DNA from: Symbiodinium natans
Lineage: Eukaryota > Sar > Dinophyceae > Suessiales > Symbiodiniaceae
DNA length: 64,000 bases
Assembly: GCA_905221605.1 (NCBI GenBank)
Contig: CAJNDS010002370.1
Coordinates: 286,001-350,000 of the forward strand
Direction of reading: 5' to 3'
Program-made: the position numbers and the translations under genes
Notes under the pieces: generated by a model
Seen by the model: only the letters and a program-made list of their open reading frames with translations
Database searches by the model: none
Told to the model about the DNA's origin: nothing
Part shown: piece after piece, positions 1 through 10,714 of the stretch
Layout of the letters: each line of letters starts with the position of its first letter
Position numbering within the stretch: position 1 is the first letter of the stretch

Positions 1-1000
1 ACTAGCAGTAGCAAGGAACAGGATCGCTCGTTTTGACTGCCATTGTTGCTCGTCTCTTGCTACCATGTCCTTGAAGTTTGCCAAGACTTACACACGACTT
101 ACACACGTCTCCGATTAAGCTCGGTGCGACTGCAGGCTGTGGATGCATTCGGGTCTACCTCAATCGCGGCCTATACAAGTTCTGCTGCTGTCTCTGCCGA
201 GCCTTCAACTGCTGCTGGCTGTACACGGACAAGGACCGTGCGTGCCATCCCAACGCATCAACGCATCTCGATGCAGCCAGGATTTCCCTCCAGAAGATGC
301 CTCGCTCGGAGATGTGAAAGGGGACAGCGCAGCTGGTGACAGAGAAGAAGGTTTGGTTTGGTCGCTGTTAGGTATCCACCTGCATCATATCAATGCTCAG
401 CATGCTCTGGCCTAAAGTCTGCCGCGCTGCCGCGTGCTGACAGGCAAGAAATTTGCTGGTCAAGCAAAGTGGATCAGGCACGACTCGTGTTGATTGTCAC
501 CAGACTCGCCGAGTCTCATAGGGCAGGCAAAGCGCTGTACCCGTGGCCAGTATAGCACGCGAGGGGCGGAAGATTTCCAGTGCCCAAAGACAAGGAGGCT
601 GGACTCGGCATGGGCATGCGAAGGAGCAGGTATGCTTCAGAAGTTGCATAGGTTGCATGGATATCGCTTAGTCTCATGCGAGTTGTCACACACTCGGCTG
701 CCCACCCGTTGTCTTGTGACATGTCAGGGACGACAGCGCCGCATGCAGCTCTTCAGCTGCCACCTCAGGAAACATGACGACCCTTTTGAGTGAAGTCATG
801 AGTCGGAGAAGCCAGGCTTCTCTGGGGTCATGGGTGTGGGAGTGGAGATGGGAGTGATGGGGAGTCTGGTCGTCGAGGTGAGCAGGTGGACAGCAGGGAT
901 ATTTGTCAAGGCAAGAGCTCTCTGGGGCTGGGTGACTTGGGTGATTCTCTGTGCTTAAACTCCTCTCCTTGAGCTTCTGTGCTTCTCACTCTGGGGAGAG
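1..1000. other. No recognised gene; possible 5' part of the calpain gene
   Basis: I see no conserved domain, RNA gene or repeat here. The calpain catalytic Cys exon begins at about 1000 and such genes normally have more N-terminal sequence, so upstream exons may be hidden in this stretch. None could be named. Confidence 0.4.
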
Positions 1001-2899
1001 GTGCTCTGGGAGACTGCTGGCTTCTGGCAGCGATCGCTTGCTTAGCAGAGCACAAAGGGGCGATTCAAGCTGTGTTCAGGCACCTCTGGCACCCCTCTGG
1101 CACCCTCTGCATTCCACATCTTTGGGCCCTTGAGAGTCTTGAGAGGTCGTCCAGAAGAAGCCTTCCTTTCTTGCCAGGACGAAGGAGGTAAACCCTCGTG
1201 GCAAGTACGTCCTTCGGCTATTCGATGGTGCAAAGGCACAGGGTTCTTGAGCGCTTGGTGACGGCGTAGTGTTGTAGGCAAACTTGCAAGTGTTGACATT
1301 GTTGATCCTTGCACTTCCTTGGCCTGTCGCGGAGGAGAAGTGGGAAATCATCATTATTGATGACTACATTCCATGCAACAAGGCAAGGTTTGCGCCTGAT
1401 TCGGACCACAGATGCGCTTCGAAGTGCCGCGAGACAGGCAAGTCACGAACGGGATGGCACTTGCAAGCCTCTTTTTAGCAAGCCGAACAAGAACGAGCTG
1501 TATGTGATGCTCATGGAGAAGGACGTCCTGAAATCTCTTGCGTTGTCTTACATAGTAGTCCCATCGAATCCCCCCACCCTTGCAGTGCTTCGAATATCGA
1601 GGTTTAGCCAAACCCACTTGAAGCCCGGAGGCCTTCGCCAAGTTCTGTGGCGGATATTCTGCTTTAGAGGCTCTGATTTTGCTTTGCTTCTGCGTCGCTT
1701 CTGCGTCTAAGGCCTTGTTTGGTGACTTGTTCAGGGCGGCCAGACCATCTGGGCCATCCGCGCGATGACAGGAGACCCAGCGTTGCTTGACTTGATTGGC
1801 CTGACTCCTTCAAGGTTTCTCTCAGCACAATGATCTGAGTGGATGGTGAACGAGTCAGGCGGCTCTTCTACCGAAGCGATGCTTGCGACAACTGGCAACG
1901 GAAGGACCTACGAGAGCATTGAGAACAGGCATTCGAGTGCTTCCCGTTCCAAATGCAGCGGTCTGTCTCAAACAAGGACCTGAAAAACTTTGACGATCCG
2001 CATGACAAGCGCAAGTGTGGTTTGTATGCGCGCGACGAGAAGATCGACAATGAGACCATGTCTCGAAGCTGTCGATTGCTGGTGCAACAAATTGCCAGCC
2101 ATACCAGAGTATGCAAAAGAGTGTCTCAGGTTTGAGATCCTGCGCAAGTACCACAGCTTGGGTCTTCCTGACATGTTGGAGTTTTCCTCTGAGCTCATGC
2201 GCAGGCCGAGAAGCCACTCTTGTGCTGGTGCTGCCATCATACACTGGCTAGTAACGGCTAGTACTGCTGGCCACAGTGTCCACAATGTCCACAACCCCTG
2301 CGAGCACAAGTAGGGCGGCCACATGGTCGTCACAGTCCTGTCCTTGCTGGGTCGGCGCCAGGCAGTATACTATCGGCTTCAGGATCCAGTGGTGCTGATG
2401 GCTTGGTGACGGGCCATGCCTACAGCATTCTCCAGGCTCGAAGTTCCGTACGGTTCCGTCCTGTGTCACATGAAGAGTCGGCTGCAGTCAGCAGACCCCT
2501 GTGAAGGTGAGAAAAGTGAACGATGGGTTCATGGGCATCGGAGGGAAGGACGCGTTATGAAAGCTGTTTGGGTCATTCATGTCTCATTCATGGCAAATTT
2601 GAGAGGATTACAAGATGATTCAGATCCGGAATCCGTGGGGGGCAGGAGCGATTTGGGATGAAGCCAAGTGAAGCCAAGTGAAGCCAAGTGAAGCCAAGTG
2701 AAGCCAAGTGAAGCGAAGGAGAGTGGAAAGGCGACTGGAGCGACAAGAGCAAGCTCTGGGAAGAGCATACTGCGGTCGCTTCCACAAACAAAAGCTGCAA
2801 CCATTGCAACCACCACTGCAACCGCAAAGCTGCAACCGAGCGGCGTCAGGTCAAGAAGCAGCTGGAGTTTGAGGATGTTGACGATGGCGCATTTTGGAT
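1001..2899 (+). CDS. Calpain-like cysteine protease, catalytic domain spread over about ten short exons
   Basis: This encodes a papain-fold (family C2) cysteine protease core. Exon pieces occur in the family's order: LGDCWLLAAI with the catalytic Cys codon at 1016-1018; KEVNPRGKYVLRLFDG (1184-1231); KWEIIIIDDYIPC (1338-1376); KPNKNELYVMLMEK (1480-1521); AFAKFCGGYSALEA (1631-1672); GGQTIWAIRAMTGD (1735-1776); FEILRKYHSLG (2131-2163); GLVTGHAYSIL with the catalytic His codon at 2415-2417; MIQIRNPWG with the catalytic Asn codon at 2630-2632; EWKGDWSDKSKLW (2721-2759); and FEDVDDGAFWM (2867-2899). All three catalytic residues are present. Several exons end at GC splice donors and many acceptors are AG|G, as in dinoflagellates. 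The residue before GALGDCW reads Arg where calpains have Gln, but an exon border lies there. True ends are not visible. Interrupting stops fall between the motifs, so I treat them as intronic, though decay of the gene cannot be excluded. Confidence 0.85.
2661..2710 (+). repeat. Tandem 10-bp repeat AAGCCAAGTG x5 in a calpain intron
   Basis: Five perfect head-to-tail copies are followed by a degenerate sixth (AAGCGAAGGA). The array lies between the exon ending RNPWG and the exon starting EWKGDWSD, so it occupies a short intron of about 80 bp. Confidence 0.95.
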
Positions 2900-5100
2900 G
2901 CCCGAAGCTCTGTAACTTGCTTTCGTGCGTGCAGTGCCTACTCGGTTCACACATGCAGGAGCTGGAGTGATTTCATCCAAAACTGGAGTAGGCCAGTGAA
3001 TGCCAGTCACTTGAAGTGGTTGCTTTGTGTGACAGGGTTCTCTGTTGAAGCCTGCTCTGTATACGTTGTATACAGTACGTGTTGGTCTGGTCTGGGATGG
3101 TAGCTGTGTTTAAGCGTGATTACATGCTCTGTTTCATCCCATGGGTTGTCGATCGACTATTGCCATTTAGGCAAAGTTTTCCGGACCGTGGTGTACTGTC
3201 AAATCTGGCATAGAGCGCATTTTTGTTGCATTCAGTGCATTCGGTTTTGCTTGCAATACGGACGTCAAGCAGCTCATAACTTATAGCTGCTTAAATCATG
3301 CTTTCCCGACGCAGGATAGGGGTTGTGGATCGCACCGTCGACATCAACTCGCTCAGCCTGCACGTGAAGGCCTCCAGGTTCGAAATGTTTGGGGTTCAAG
3401 CGCAGAACAGGGGTAGCGGGTAGCGCTGCTGTGTTCTCCGGCATGATTTGCGCTAGCTTCATCATGTTTGATTCGTTGCGTTCGAGGATGACTCCGCTTG
3501 CGCTCCAACGCTCGGATGTTGTCGTGGATGTTGGGCTCCAAGTTTGTGCTTTGACCCACGTCTAAACTGCAAAACATTGGCGATATTAAGCAGTTTGTAG
3601 CCGTGACATGGCTTGACAATGTTAATGCATGCGTGGTCGAATTTAACATGGCGGCGACCGCGCCCCAAGACTACCATGTTACCAGTGCAAATTTATCATA
3701 CTGTTCTCCTGATCATAGTAACATTGTCTCGCGCGCCACCTAAGCTACGCCACACGGCAGGGCCTCCGGGACCATGTTGGTACTCTGTATTCTAAGTGGT
3801 TGAAGAATTGAGAATCAAGCGCCGCTTTCCGGACACGTGGCGGGTGCGTAGAATTCCGGCAATATTCGCAGCGATTCAGGTCTTTAGCAGATCCCTCAAC
3901 AATGGGCTAATCGGGCCCAGCAGGTCCGCAACGGTTCTACATCGGTTTCTTGAGATTCCAGTCTGTTGCTTCGTCTGAGTGTCTTCACGACTGCCAAGGG
4001 GGGTCTAGGGTGGGTGCGTAAGGTTGCTGAGCGTTGTATGTCTTGCCGGCACTTGTGCGCGTATGCCCAGGAGTAGGGAGCTTGAACCATGCCAGTGACT
4101 GCCAATGCACGGTGAAGTAGAGATCTGCTTTTGTTGGCTTGAGAGCGATTCTTAGGTGCAAACTTTTGGTGTTGCTGCCCGAATCTCAAGAAGCTGCTGC
4201 AGTTTCAGAAAGAGCTTGGTGCTGCAAAGAGCAATGTGCCCAGTGCGCAGATCGTGTGCAGCGGCAGCTAAAGGTCAGGGATGCAAGAAGGTCTACTGTC
4301 CACATCGCAGCTCAGATGAGACGATCAAGGCGGAGCCTTGGGCCTTGGGGTGCACTTTTTGGCGCACTTCTCTTGACATTTTCTTTGTGCAGGTCAAGAA
4401 AAGCTGTTGTGCCATCCTGTGACTTGGGGGATATCGTGAGCCCTAGCAGCCCTAGCATGTTGCGCTGCATCGCAAACGAGATGGGCTTCAGATCTTCAGA
4501 TGGGCTTCGGATTTGTCGCGCTCAATACGGGCGCTTCGGAAGGAGCTTGTTTCACTTTCCCAAAGCGCTTCTAAAGCAGCTGTGCTCAAGTTGAACGAGT
4601 AAATTAAAAATATGCCAGCACCGCAAAGATGAAAAGGGCGGAATCTGCAGCGCACCACGAGTGAGGCGTGGGGCGATCACTGAGACAGGCCTCTGACGTA
4701 TTGAAATGTTTTGATTGTTTTTGACGGTCTCAGTGCAGGCAACTCACTGCACATTGTAAATCTGTACATGACATTTCAGGAAGCCATATACTGTAGACCT
4801 GTAGAAACATGAAGGTGGCAGTGGCTTTGAGTCAGTCAAAGGATGTCAAAGGCGTCCACATCATGCACATTGTTTGCGTCGTGTCTGTCGTGTGTGTCAT
4901 TCTCGGCCCCCATCTGGTTGAGGAGAAAATGGGAGAAACACTTGGTGGTACCGTGGGAAAGAACGAGTAACGGCTGCCTAGGGTTCGGTGGGGCTGGATC
5001 AGTCCACTCTGTGTGGCATCCGTTGGGCTTGTACAGTAGTCGACTTGAACATTCCTGAATGCTGCTTGCAGCTAGATGGAAGTTGGTTTGGCCACGGGGA
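2900..5100. other. No recognised gene
   Basis: Later calpain exons may lie here but no motif was recognisable. A perfect inverted repeat (8-bp arms, 3-nt loop) is at 3057-3075. Small ORFs in several frames, for example at 4139-4594, show no family signature. Confidence 0.4.
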
Positions 5101-5520
5101 GCTCAAGTCCTCACTGCGGCCACCTGGCCCCCGGCGACGGCGCATCCAAGCACTCACCGATCCCTCGGGACGGCAACCGCAGCTGAGCGCCGGCCTTTTT
5201 GCGGCTAACGTCGCGGCTCGTGCGCAAGACCCCGCGGTTGCCTTGGACGCCGGTCTGGTCCCACCTCATTGCCCTCCGCAAGCCGCAAGGAGGGGTCAGG
5301 GGTATCTGTTCCCCCGTGCTTTGGCGCGAGCATATGCGGGGCCGGGAGCGCAACGCGGGATAACGCGGGAACACGGCCTTTTTTCGCGCGGCAAACCCAC
5401 ACCGGCACCGATAGCCTCGCGGCGTTGCCGTGCGATGCGTTAGAGCTCCAGCCGCGGGCAACCGTCGTGTCCCTTGACGGGCGTCGTGGCTTAGACATCA
5501 CGGCTGATCTGCAAAATTAA
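5100..5520 (+). pseudogene. Degenerate reverse-transcriptase fragment of the RLE-type family
   Basis: In shifted frames this matches the fingers-to-motif-A part of the intact RLE-type element at 13.9-17.0 kb. A stretch like QALTDPSG corresponds to the TALSKPGGGVR region. Downstream, THTGTDSLAALP and VVSLDGRRGLDI correspond to ARAGTDCLAAML and the motif A region IVSLDGRSAYDT. The AYD part of motif A is lost and frames are broken, so this is a dead relic of about 140 codons. Homology ends at about 5520. Confidence 0.7.
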
Positions 5521-5529
5521 ACCGCCAAC

Positions 5530-6420
5530 GTGCAGCCCGCTCAGCAGGGGCTGCCTTTCAGAGTTCTTCGGGTTTGGCAAAAAGAAACCGCATCGGAGAC
5601 GTGAATGCTCACTTGCTTGCGCTTGCGCGAACATAGCAATTAGTGCAACGTGAGCTTGTACAGTTCGTGCGGCGGAAACCCAACCAGAGCATGACAGAAA
5701 CGAGAACCCGTTTGGCAGCAGGGCTCTGCGAAGCGCCGCCGAAGCATCACCTGATAGGAAAGAAATTGAGCTTAGTCCATGAAGAAGAATTAGAAACATG
5801 AGAAAGAGAAAATATGTCCATCTGACGAAGCATGATTCCCATTTGAGGTCTCTCTAATTGCAGCTCCTGAATAGATCGACGAGAAATACATCAAAATATT
5901 TGACTACATTTTCTCTCAATAGCAACATTGGGGGCGTACTATTTGCATTATAGCGCGCGAAGAGAGCAAGCATACATGATAGTATTGCAAGCGAAGCGAG
6001 CATGCATTATAGCGCAGCGTTGCCAGGGTCAGTGCCAGGAGGAGAAATACTTTCACGACGACAAGAACAACATGTGCGAGTGCAGCGAGCCACGTAAAAA
6101 TCTCGTACGACAGGACGGCAACACAACAGCCAACAGTACAAGTAGCATGCCGCGGACTGGCAGACTCGGCAGACCACCTCACAACTGACACAGTGGTTTG
6201 GGCAACGCCCGGCGACACAAGAAGCAAAGACATTTTTCGATTTTTGTCGACAGCCAGCGTGTTTACAGACACACGTCGTAGTCCTGTTGCCCGAGTAGAT
6301 GGGTCCGAATGTGCATGACGGCACAATTCCGAGCCAAATAGGCGAGAGGTGTCGCATTACAACAACCGCCATGCGCAGATATACATCCACGTGACGAAGT
6401 TGTGCCTTAGTTTTCGCCTG
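5530..6420. other. No recognised gene
   Basis: AT-richer spacer between two retroelement relics. The string GCATTATAGCGC occurs at about 5945 and again at about 6003. No domain was recognised. Confidence 0.4.
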
Positions 6421-6790
6421 AGCCCTCAAAGGGCCGCCTTCGCACCTGGCCGCTGCGGGAGCGCCCCAGAACCTGGGTGTGGCTGCCGCGCTGATGCTTT
6501 CGGAGACCATGCGCTTGCATGTCCCCGGACTGGCCTCCTGACTAGGCGGGCCAAGCTCATTGCGCGGGCTTGACGCAAGGTTGCCCGCAAAGCCGTTGGG
6601 CCCGCGCGGCTACGCAAGATGGAACTGTTCTGCGCACCGCCCTCTGGTGCACGCAAACCACCCACCCGGAGCTCGCTGCAAGCGGCACGCAAACCCTGTG
6701 CATGCACGGCTGCGCAGTGGGTGGGCGGTGGAACGACCTGGTCAGGCGGCTTGTTGCCCTCCGCGCGCAAGGGACATGGCTGGACACAAC
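6421..6790 (+). pseudogene. RLE-type retroelement C-terminal relic (CCHC knuckle and endonuclease tail)
   Basis: The piece GCGCRADAFGDHALACPRTG (about 6478-6537) is the CCHC-type knuckle of this family, with spacing C-X1-C-X7-H-X3-C. After frame changes, HPELAASGT and AVGGRWNDLVRRLVALRA (about 6655-6768) match YPELAGPGP and EVGGRWGQEAHDLVRDLA of the intact copy. The catalytic PD-(D/E)XK-like stretch between them is deleted. Dead fragment. Confidence 0.75.
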
Positions 6791-7010
6791 GGCTACAGTA
6801 GCGGAAAAAAAGTGTGTGGGAAACAAAAGTCGGCGACGTTTTTCGACGGATCGTCAGTCGCACATTCGCGCATCAGTTCGCGGAGCCGTGCAGGCTTGTG
6901 CCCCTTTCCAGTACGCGCTCAGCACGCGGGCGGACCCGAGGCCTTGGTGCGCGCTGCGGGCGGCCACGGAAGCGGACCCGCGCACAACTATTTTGAGCAT
7001 AAACGGCGTG

Positions 7011-7233
7011 GGGGCAGACATGATTTTTATGCGCACAAAATCATGTTTGTCGCTGAGTGTTTCAACACTTCGCATGCGCTCATGTGCTTGTGAGGTGTGT
7101 TGCCATGAGATGTTTTCGGCTACAGATCGCTAGCCTGAACGAGTCCCACCAGAGGACGAAACGCGTAGCTGTTAGTGCGATCTTGGCCAAAATGCTCTTG
7201 CGTGTGGCTTGAGTGTGCCATTCAACAGTAGAG
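7011..7233. mobile_element. 223-bp structured insert with 20-bp target duplication (SINE/retrozyme-like)
   Basis: The 20-mer TTTTGAGCATAAACGGCGTG occurs perfectly at 6991-7010 and 7234-7253, and the host RT motif A is restored when one copy plus the insert is removed. The insert carries a perfect hairpin (10-bp arms at 7018-7027 and 7037-7046), a second hairpin near 7055-7068 (AGTGTT/AACACT) and a hammerhead-like core at 7131-7170. There is no ORF and no poly(A). It is probably a short non-autonomous retroposon. Strand of origin is not fixed. Confidence 0.75.
7131..7170 (+). ncRNA. Hammerhead-ribozyme-like core (degenerate)
   Basis: The segment reads CTGA at 7135-7138, then ACGAGTCC, a 7-nt loop, then GGACGAAAC at 7154-7162. 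This resembles the hammerhead core: CUGANGA, a short stem II with GUCC/GGAC pairing, then GAAA. One extra base lies within CUGANGA, and I could not pair a convincing stem III with a NUH cleavage site or a stem I. It may be a decayed ribozyme of the host insert or a chance likeness. Confidence 0.35.
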
Positions 7234-7975
7234 TTTTGAGCATAAACGGCGTGTGGGCTTACGACCATATCTCCCGGAGCAAGCATGCTTGGCGGCCTTC
7301 GCCAGCACCAAGCGCTCGCGCGCCTGCACGCAGAGTTCGACTTCGGGGAAGGCCTATTCGCGTTTTTGGATGACGTGTACCTCACGTCGGGCCCGGAGCG
7401 AACGCCAACCCTGGTCGTTTTGGGCAGCCGTGTCGGCACCTGCGAGTTCATCGCAGCCACGCTGGAGGAGGCACGCGTATCTGCAGTGTGTGCTGCCCCT
7501 CGTTGGACTTACCTCCTGCGCTCAGTCCCGCCGGCGGATATATGGCCTCCTTTGCAGCTGCGCACGATGAAGCGGTGTTGGAGTGCCTGGGCAGGCTGCT
7601 CTCGGGGGCGGATACCGCGCTTGCGATACCGCCAGCCAGCGCGCGGGCGCACCTGCCACTGTGCATGGGGGGTTTGGGTTGCCGTCGGCTGCGGCGCATA
7701 CCATAGGGGCGCTCAAGGAGTGCCACCCGCGCAGCCCCTCGCGAACCTGCTGCGCCCGATGTTCGAGGAGGCGTTTGCTGCCGCCCAGCAAGAGGGAGGC
7801 AGAGTGCGCAGCTGCATGGCTCCGCTTGCAGGGCTTTGAAGCGCCCACGTGGATGTGCTTGCTAGGTGGTGCCACGCCCTCGCATTCGGCATAGGCTGAC
7901 GATGGGGGCCCGCTAACAAGGGCTGGCAGCGTTGCGCCGGGGTTTCCGTGGACGTGGAGCGCTGCCCGCTGTTGA

Positions 7976-8805
7976 TGTCGCCCTTTTTTTTAAGCAGAGC
8001 ATAGATGGCTGAACGCCGACGTGCACATTTAGGGTCCGAGGACCGTAGAGCCAAAAGCGGCATCCGTGTAATGCAGACCTCTTTATCAAGATGGCAGCTG
8101 AGAAAATGGTTCCAGCGTCAGGCTAAGAATCGAGCAGATTTCCAGGGCTTCTCAGCCCTTCAACAGGTTGAGAGCCTCGAGACTCTTCCGCGTGAGCTCG
8201 GGCAGCGGGCATGTGTGGTAGAAGTAGAAGACATGATATTCGTTCAGCAGAACTGGGATGCTTACCATGAAGATTGGGCTGCAAACCACCAACACGACTG
8301 CTTCAACATCTTGTTTACGCTGCGGCTAAGCGTGATGCAGGATGAGATAGAGCCGCCGCTGACCACTTCTACGCTGAGGTAATAACTGGATTCCCTTCAT
8401 CCGGCCGCGCCGCTTTTCCAGACACAGACGCCAGGATCACCAGCATCATTAGAGGGCAGGAGGGATAAGTTCGCCAGGCCTTCGGGGACCCAGAAGATCC
8501 CACGTATGTGATCGTGGAGTTTGAACATGACGAAAGCCCCAGACTCTGCTTGTGAAGTATGACTGGTATCCCGACCAAGAGCTCCATCGATGACATTCCT
8601 CGGCGAACGGCCTTTTTTGGCTCGCAATGCGGGGGGCGCCCTCTTTGTTAAGTAGAGCATGGATGGCTGAACGCCGACACGCACATTTAGGGTCCGAGGA
8701 CCGTAGAGCCAACAGCGGCATCCGTGTAGTGGAAACCTCTTTATCAAGATTGCAGCTGAGAAAATTGTTCCAGCGTCAGGCCAATGTCGAGCAGATTTCC
8801 AGGGT
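7976..8805 (+). mobile_element. Short LTR element (TRIM-like), left and right repeats plus about 470-bp interior
   Basis: Two imperfect direct repeats of about 165-190 bp (about 7976-8165 and 8636-8802) share long blocks such as GCTGAACGCCGAC and CGAGGACCGTAGAGCCAA. The left repeat ends CTTCAACA and the interior starts GGTTGAGAGCC, nearly the same junction as in the LTR element at 62466-63689. The second repeat is preceded by the purine run GCGGGGGG, a possible polypurine tract. The right end of the second repeat is lost and no target duplication was found. It lies within RLE-family relics. Confidence 0.6.
8005..8382 (+). CDS. Small ORF starting inside the LTR of the 8-kb element
   Basis: This 125-codon frame begins in the left repeat and runs into the interior. 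Residues about 28-62 contain LSRWQLRKWFQRQ and ALQQVESL, matching in order MSPWQYRKYRRHQ and DLQQVKSL of the ORF in the LTR element near 62.6 kb. No catalytic domain is seen. Conservation across two divergent elements suggests a real protein, or a cis RNA structure under the reading frame. Function is unknown; a small Gag-like role would be a guess. Confidence 0.45.
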   Translation: MAERRRAHLGSEDRRAKSGIRVMQTSLSRWQLRKWFQRQAKNRADFQGFSALQQVESLETLPRELGQRACVVEVEDMIFVQQNWDAYHEDWAANHQHDCFNILFTLRLSVMQDEIEPPLTTSTLR

Positions 8806-8854
8806 TTTTATCTGTGCTTTTGGTTTCTTTCACGTTTTACTTTTATTTGAACGA

Positions 8855-9387
8855 CCGCCAGCCGCGCCCGAACCGCGCACACATGGCGACACACTGCGCG
8901 GATGGCAACGCACCAACGTGGCCTGCCAAGACAGGACAGCATGCGAGAGCCTTTTATCTGACCTCGATCCGGCCTCCCGCGCTTGCTCCTGTCTCAGGCA
9001 GGCCCTGGTGGGCCGCGGGCTGTCACTGCGCTCCCCACGGCACCTGAGTTCCGCCGAGTGAGTGCATGCGCGTCCTACTGCTTCGACGCCTGCCGTTGCG
9101 GAGGGGCTCTCGACGTCTGCGGTGACCACCACACGGCCTGCCCAGGCGTGTTGGGCCCGCGCGGCGTGCCCCTGGAGCGAGCGGCCGCGAGAGTGTGCCG
9201 CGAAGCGGGCGCTAGGGTGGCCAACAATGTCCTCCTCCGCGAGATGAACCTGGATGTACCGCTTGCCCGCCGCATCGAGGTACTGGCCAACGGCCTCCCC
9301 CTCTACCAGGGAGCGCAAGTCGCGGTTGATACCACGCTCAGCATAACACCAGAACGCGGCGCAGAGGAGGTGGCATGCCACTCATGA
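8855..9387 (+). pseudogene. RLE-type retroelement C-terminal relic
   Basis: After PEPRTHGDTLRGWQ and SLLSDLDPASRA (about 8869-8980), a long open stretch (8983-9387) reads into ACRCGGALDVCGDHHTAC (the CCHC knuckle, C-X1-C-X9-H-X3-C), then GVPLERAAARVCREAGARV, EMNLDVPLARRIEVLANGLP and GAQVAVDTTLS. These are the knuckle and the start of the restriction-like endonuclease, with the D of AVDTT aligned to CDVT of the intact copy. It stops before the catalytic Lys region. A frameshift separates the first part from the second. Confidence 0.8.
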
Positions 9388-9860
9388 TGTTAGGTTCTTC
9401 TTGATTGGGCAGTGGCCCCCATGTGTTTTTGAATCGACAGCCCTGCTTGCAGTGCAGCGGCCGCCAATAACACATCACATGTGGGAGTTTCTGATCGAAG
9501 GTGCACTTGTAACGCACAAGACAAATGTATGCGCATACCGCATCTACATGGCCAGTAAAAAAATTAGATTGGATCGGCATCAGCATGAAAGGGCAATTGA
9601 CACAATGCGCAAGTGTCGGGTGCAGCCGGTGTGGCGTGTGCCAGTGGCGTGGTCGGGTCCAGTTTTGTAGGCCGGGAAATCGGGGACATGGAAACACCAC
9701 AGAAAGAAACAAAACTGCTGTCGCACGCGTCTGGACAACGATGCGTGCCACGGCATCGGCGAACAAGTGTTGCACTACGCCTTGGCCGTGTCACAGGCGG
9801 GGCACGCGACCTGGAGCGCGGCATGTGCGCAGCGCATGCCGCTCGACCGTGCGGGTGACA
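9388..9860. other. No recognised gene
   Basis: Spacer between two RLE-family relics. It holds short ORFs in several frames without domain signatures and an A7 run at about 9558. Confidence 0.4.
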
Positions 9861-9861
9861 T

Positions 9862-10340
9862 CACCTAGCGCAGGCCGCCGGCGCTCGTCCCCTTCGTGCG
9901 CTTATGGTACGGGCAGCAGTCCACATACTACTGGTGGGACGCCGGGAACCAGCAGCACACCATCCAGCAGGGGGAAGACTGCGAGCAAAGCAACGCGCTA
10001 GCCCCAGCGCTGTACGCGCTCGGCCAACATGACGCCCTCTGCAGACGAGCAGCTGCGCACCGACTGAGTGTTTGGCGGCCTTCCTCGATGACATCTACTG
10101 GGTCACCACACCGGCCCGCTCCGTCGACGCGAGAACGGGGCCCCAGCCCTCCGCTGCCTCACGCGATGGAGCCGCGATCGCTGTCGCTGAACGCTTACTC
10201 TGGCTGCGACCTGGTCCCTCAGCGACTCCTGCGTTCTAGCCTGCGAGGCCGGAGTGCGGTGGAACGCCGAGTCGCCGAGTCCCTCCGCTTCGTCACCCAA
10301 CTGGTGCAGCTCAGAGCTCAGCACGCTCCTGCCGCTTTGC
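9862..10340 (+). pseudogene. RT relic of the RLE-type family (motifs B and C)
   Basis: PALVPFVRLWYGQQSTYYWWD leads to IQQGEDCEQSNALAPALYALGQ (motif B region, with QSNALAP where the intact copy has QGDALAP). A change of frame gives AFLDDIYWVTTPARS at about 10080-10124 (motif C). Frames are broken afterwards. A strong match to the RT palm of the 13.9-kb element but dead. Confidence 0.75.
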
Positions 10341-10344
10341 ACGG

Positions 10345-10700
10345 TAGGCAAAAATCGTGCCGGTGTGAGACAAGGCTGCGTTCTTAGTCCACGTTTGTCC
10401 TGGGCTGTTTTGGAATGGGGCAATGAGTCATGGAAGGACTTGGTTGGGACGGCCGGTTTTGATTTCGGGGATGGCTTGCCACGACTTCTGGGCCGGCGAC
10501 TTGCTGATGATATCCTTCGTTTCACCAAATCTAACGAAGAAGCACGCCGCACCCGTGATTTACTCATTGCACCACTTGGTGAGGTTGGCCTGATTTTGAG
10601 CGCCGAAAAGACGGTGAGAAAAAAAAGAACGGTGATAACGACAACGGAAGTCCAGCTACCTCAGCACATTGTTTTTGGCAGCAGTCATCAAGTCCAGATT
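10345..10700 (+). pseudogene. RT fragment of a different (ADD-type) LINE family
   Basis: The frame contains AGVRQGCVLSPRLSWAVLEW (motif B), RRLADDILRFTKSNEEARR (motif C, ADD) and GEVGLILSAEKTVRKK (motif D region). These signatures belong to the APE/L1-like LINE RTs, not to the LDD-type RLE family around it. It is a piece of about 110 codons fused between two RLE-family relics, so either it was inserted into one or it joined by rearrangement. Confidence 0.7.
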
Positions 10701-10714
10701 CTGGTTGCGAGAGT

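Larger units (their letters stand above)
6991..7253 (+). repeat. 20-bp direct repeats flanking the insert (target-site duplication)
   Basis: The two copies at 6991-7010 and 7234-7253 are identical over 20 of 20 bases. Both encode the same segment of the host RT (LSINGV), which is what a target-site duplication predicts. Confidence 0.9.
6806..7900 (+). pseudogene. RT relic of the RLE-type family, split by a 223-bp insert
   Basis: From 6806 the frames carry GDVFRRIVSRTFAHQFAE and then PFQYALSTRA and TTILSINGV, the last being the start of motif A. The match stops at 7010 and resumes at 7234 as LSINGVWAYDHISRS, so motif A was cut by an insertion. Further on are FLDDVYLTSG (motif C, about 7360-7390), a LGSRVGTCEFIAATL piece, and thumb-region sequence to about 7900. 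Several frameshifts make it non-functional. Confidence 0.8.

Noticed and set aside
7285-7839. Functional RT ORF of 184 codons
   Set aside because: It covers only the motif C region and then runs out of frame; flanking pieces show it is part of a broken copy.
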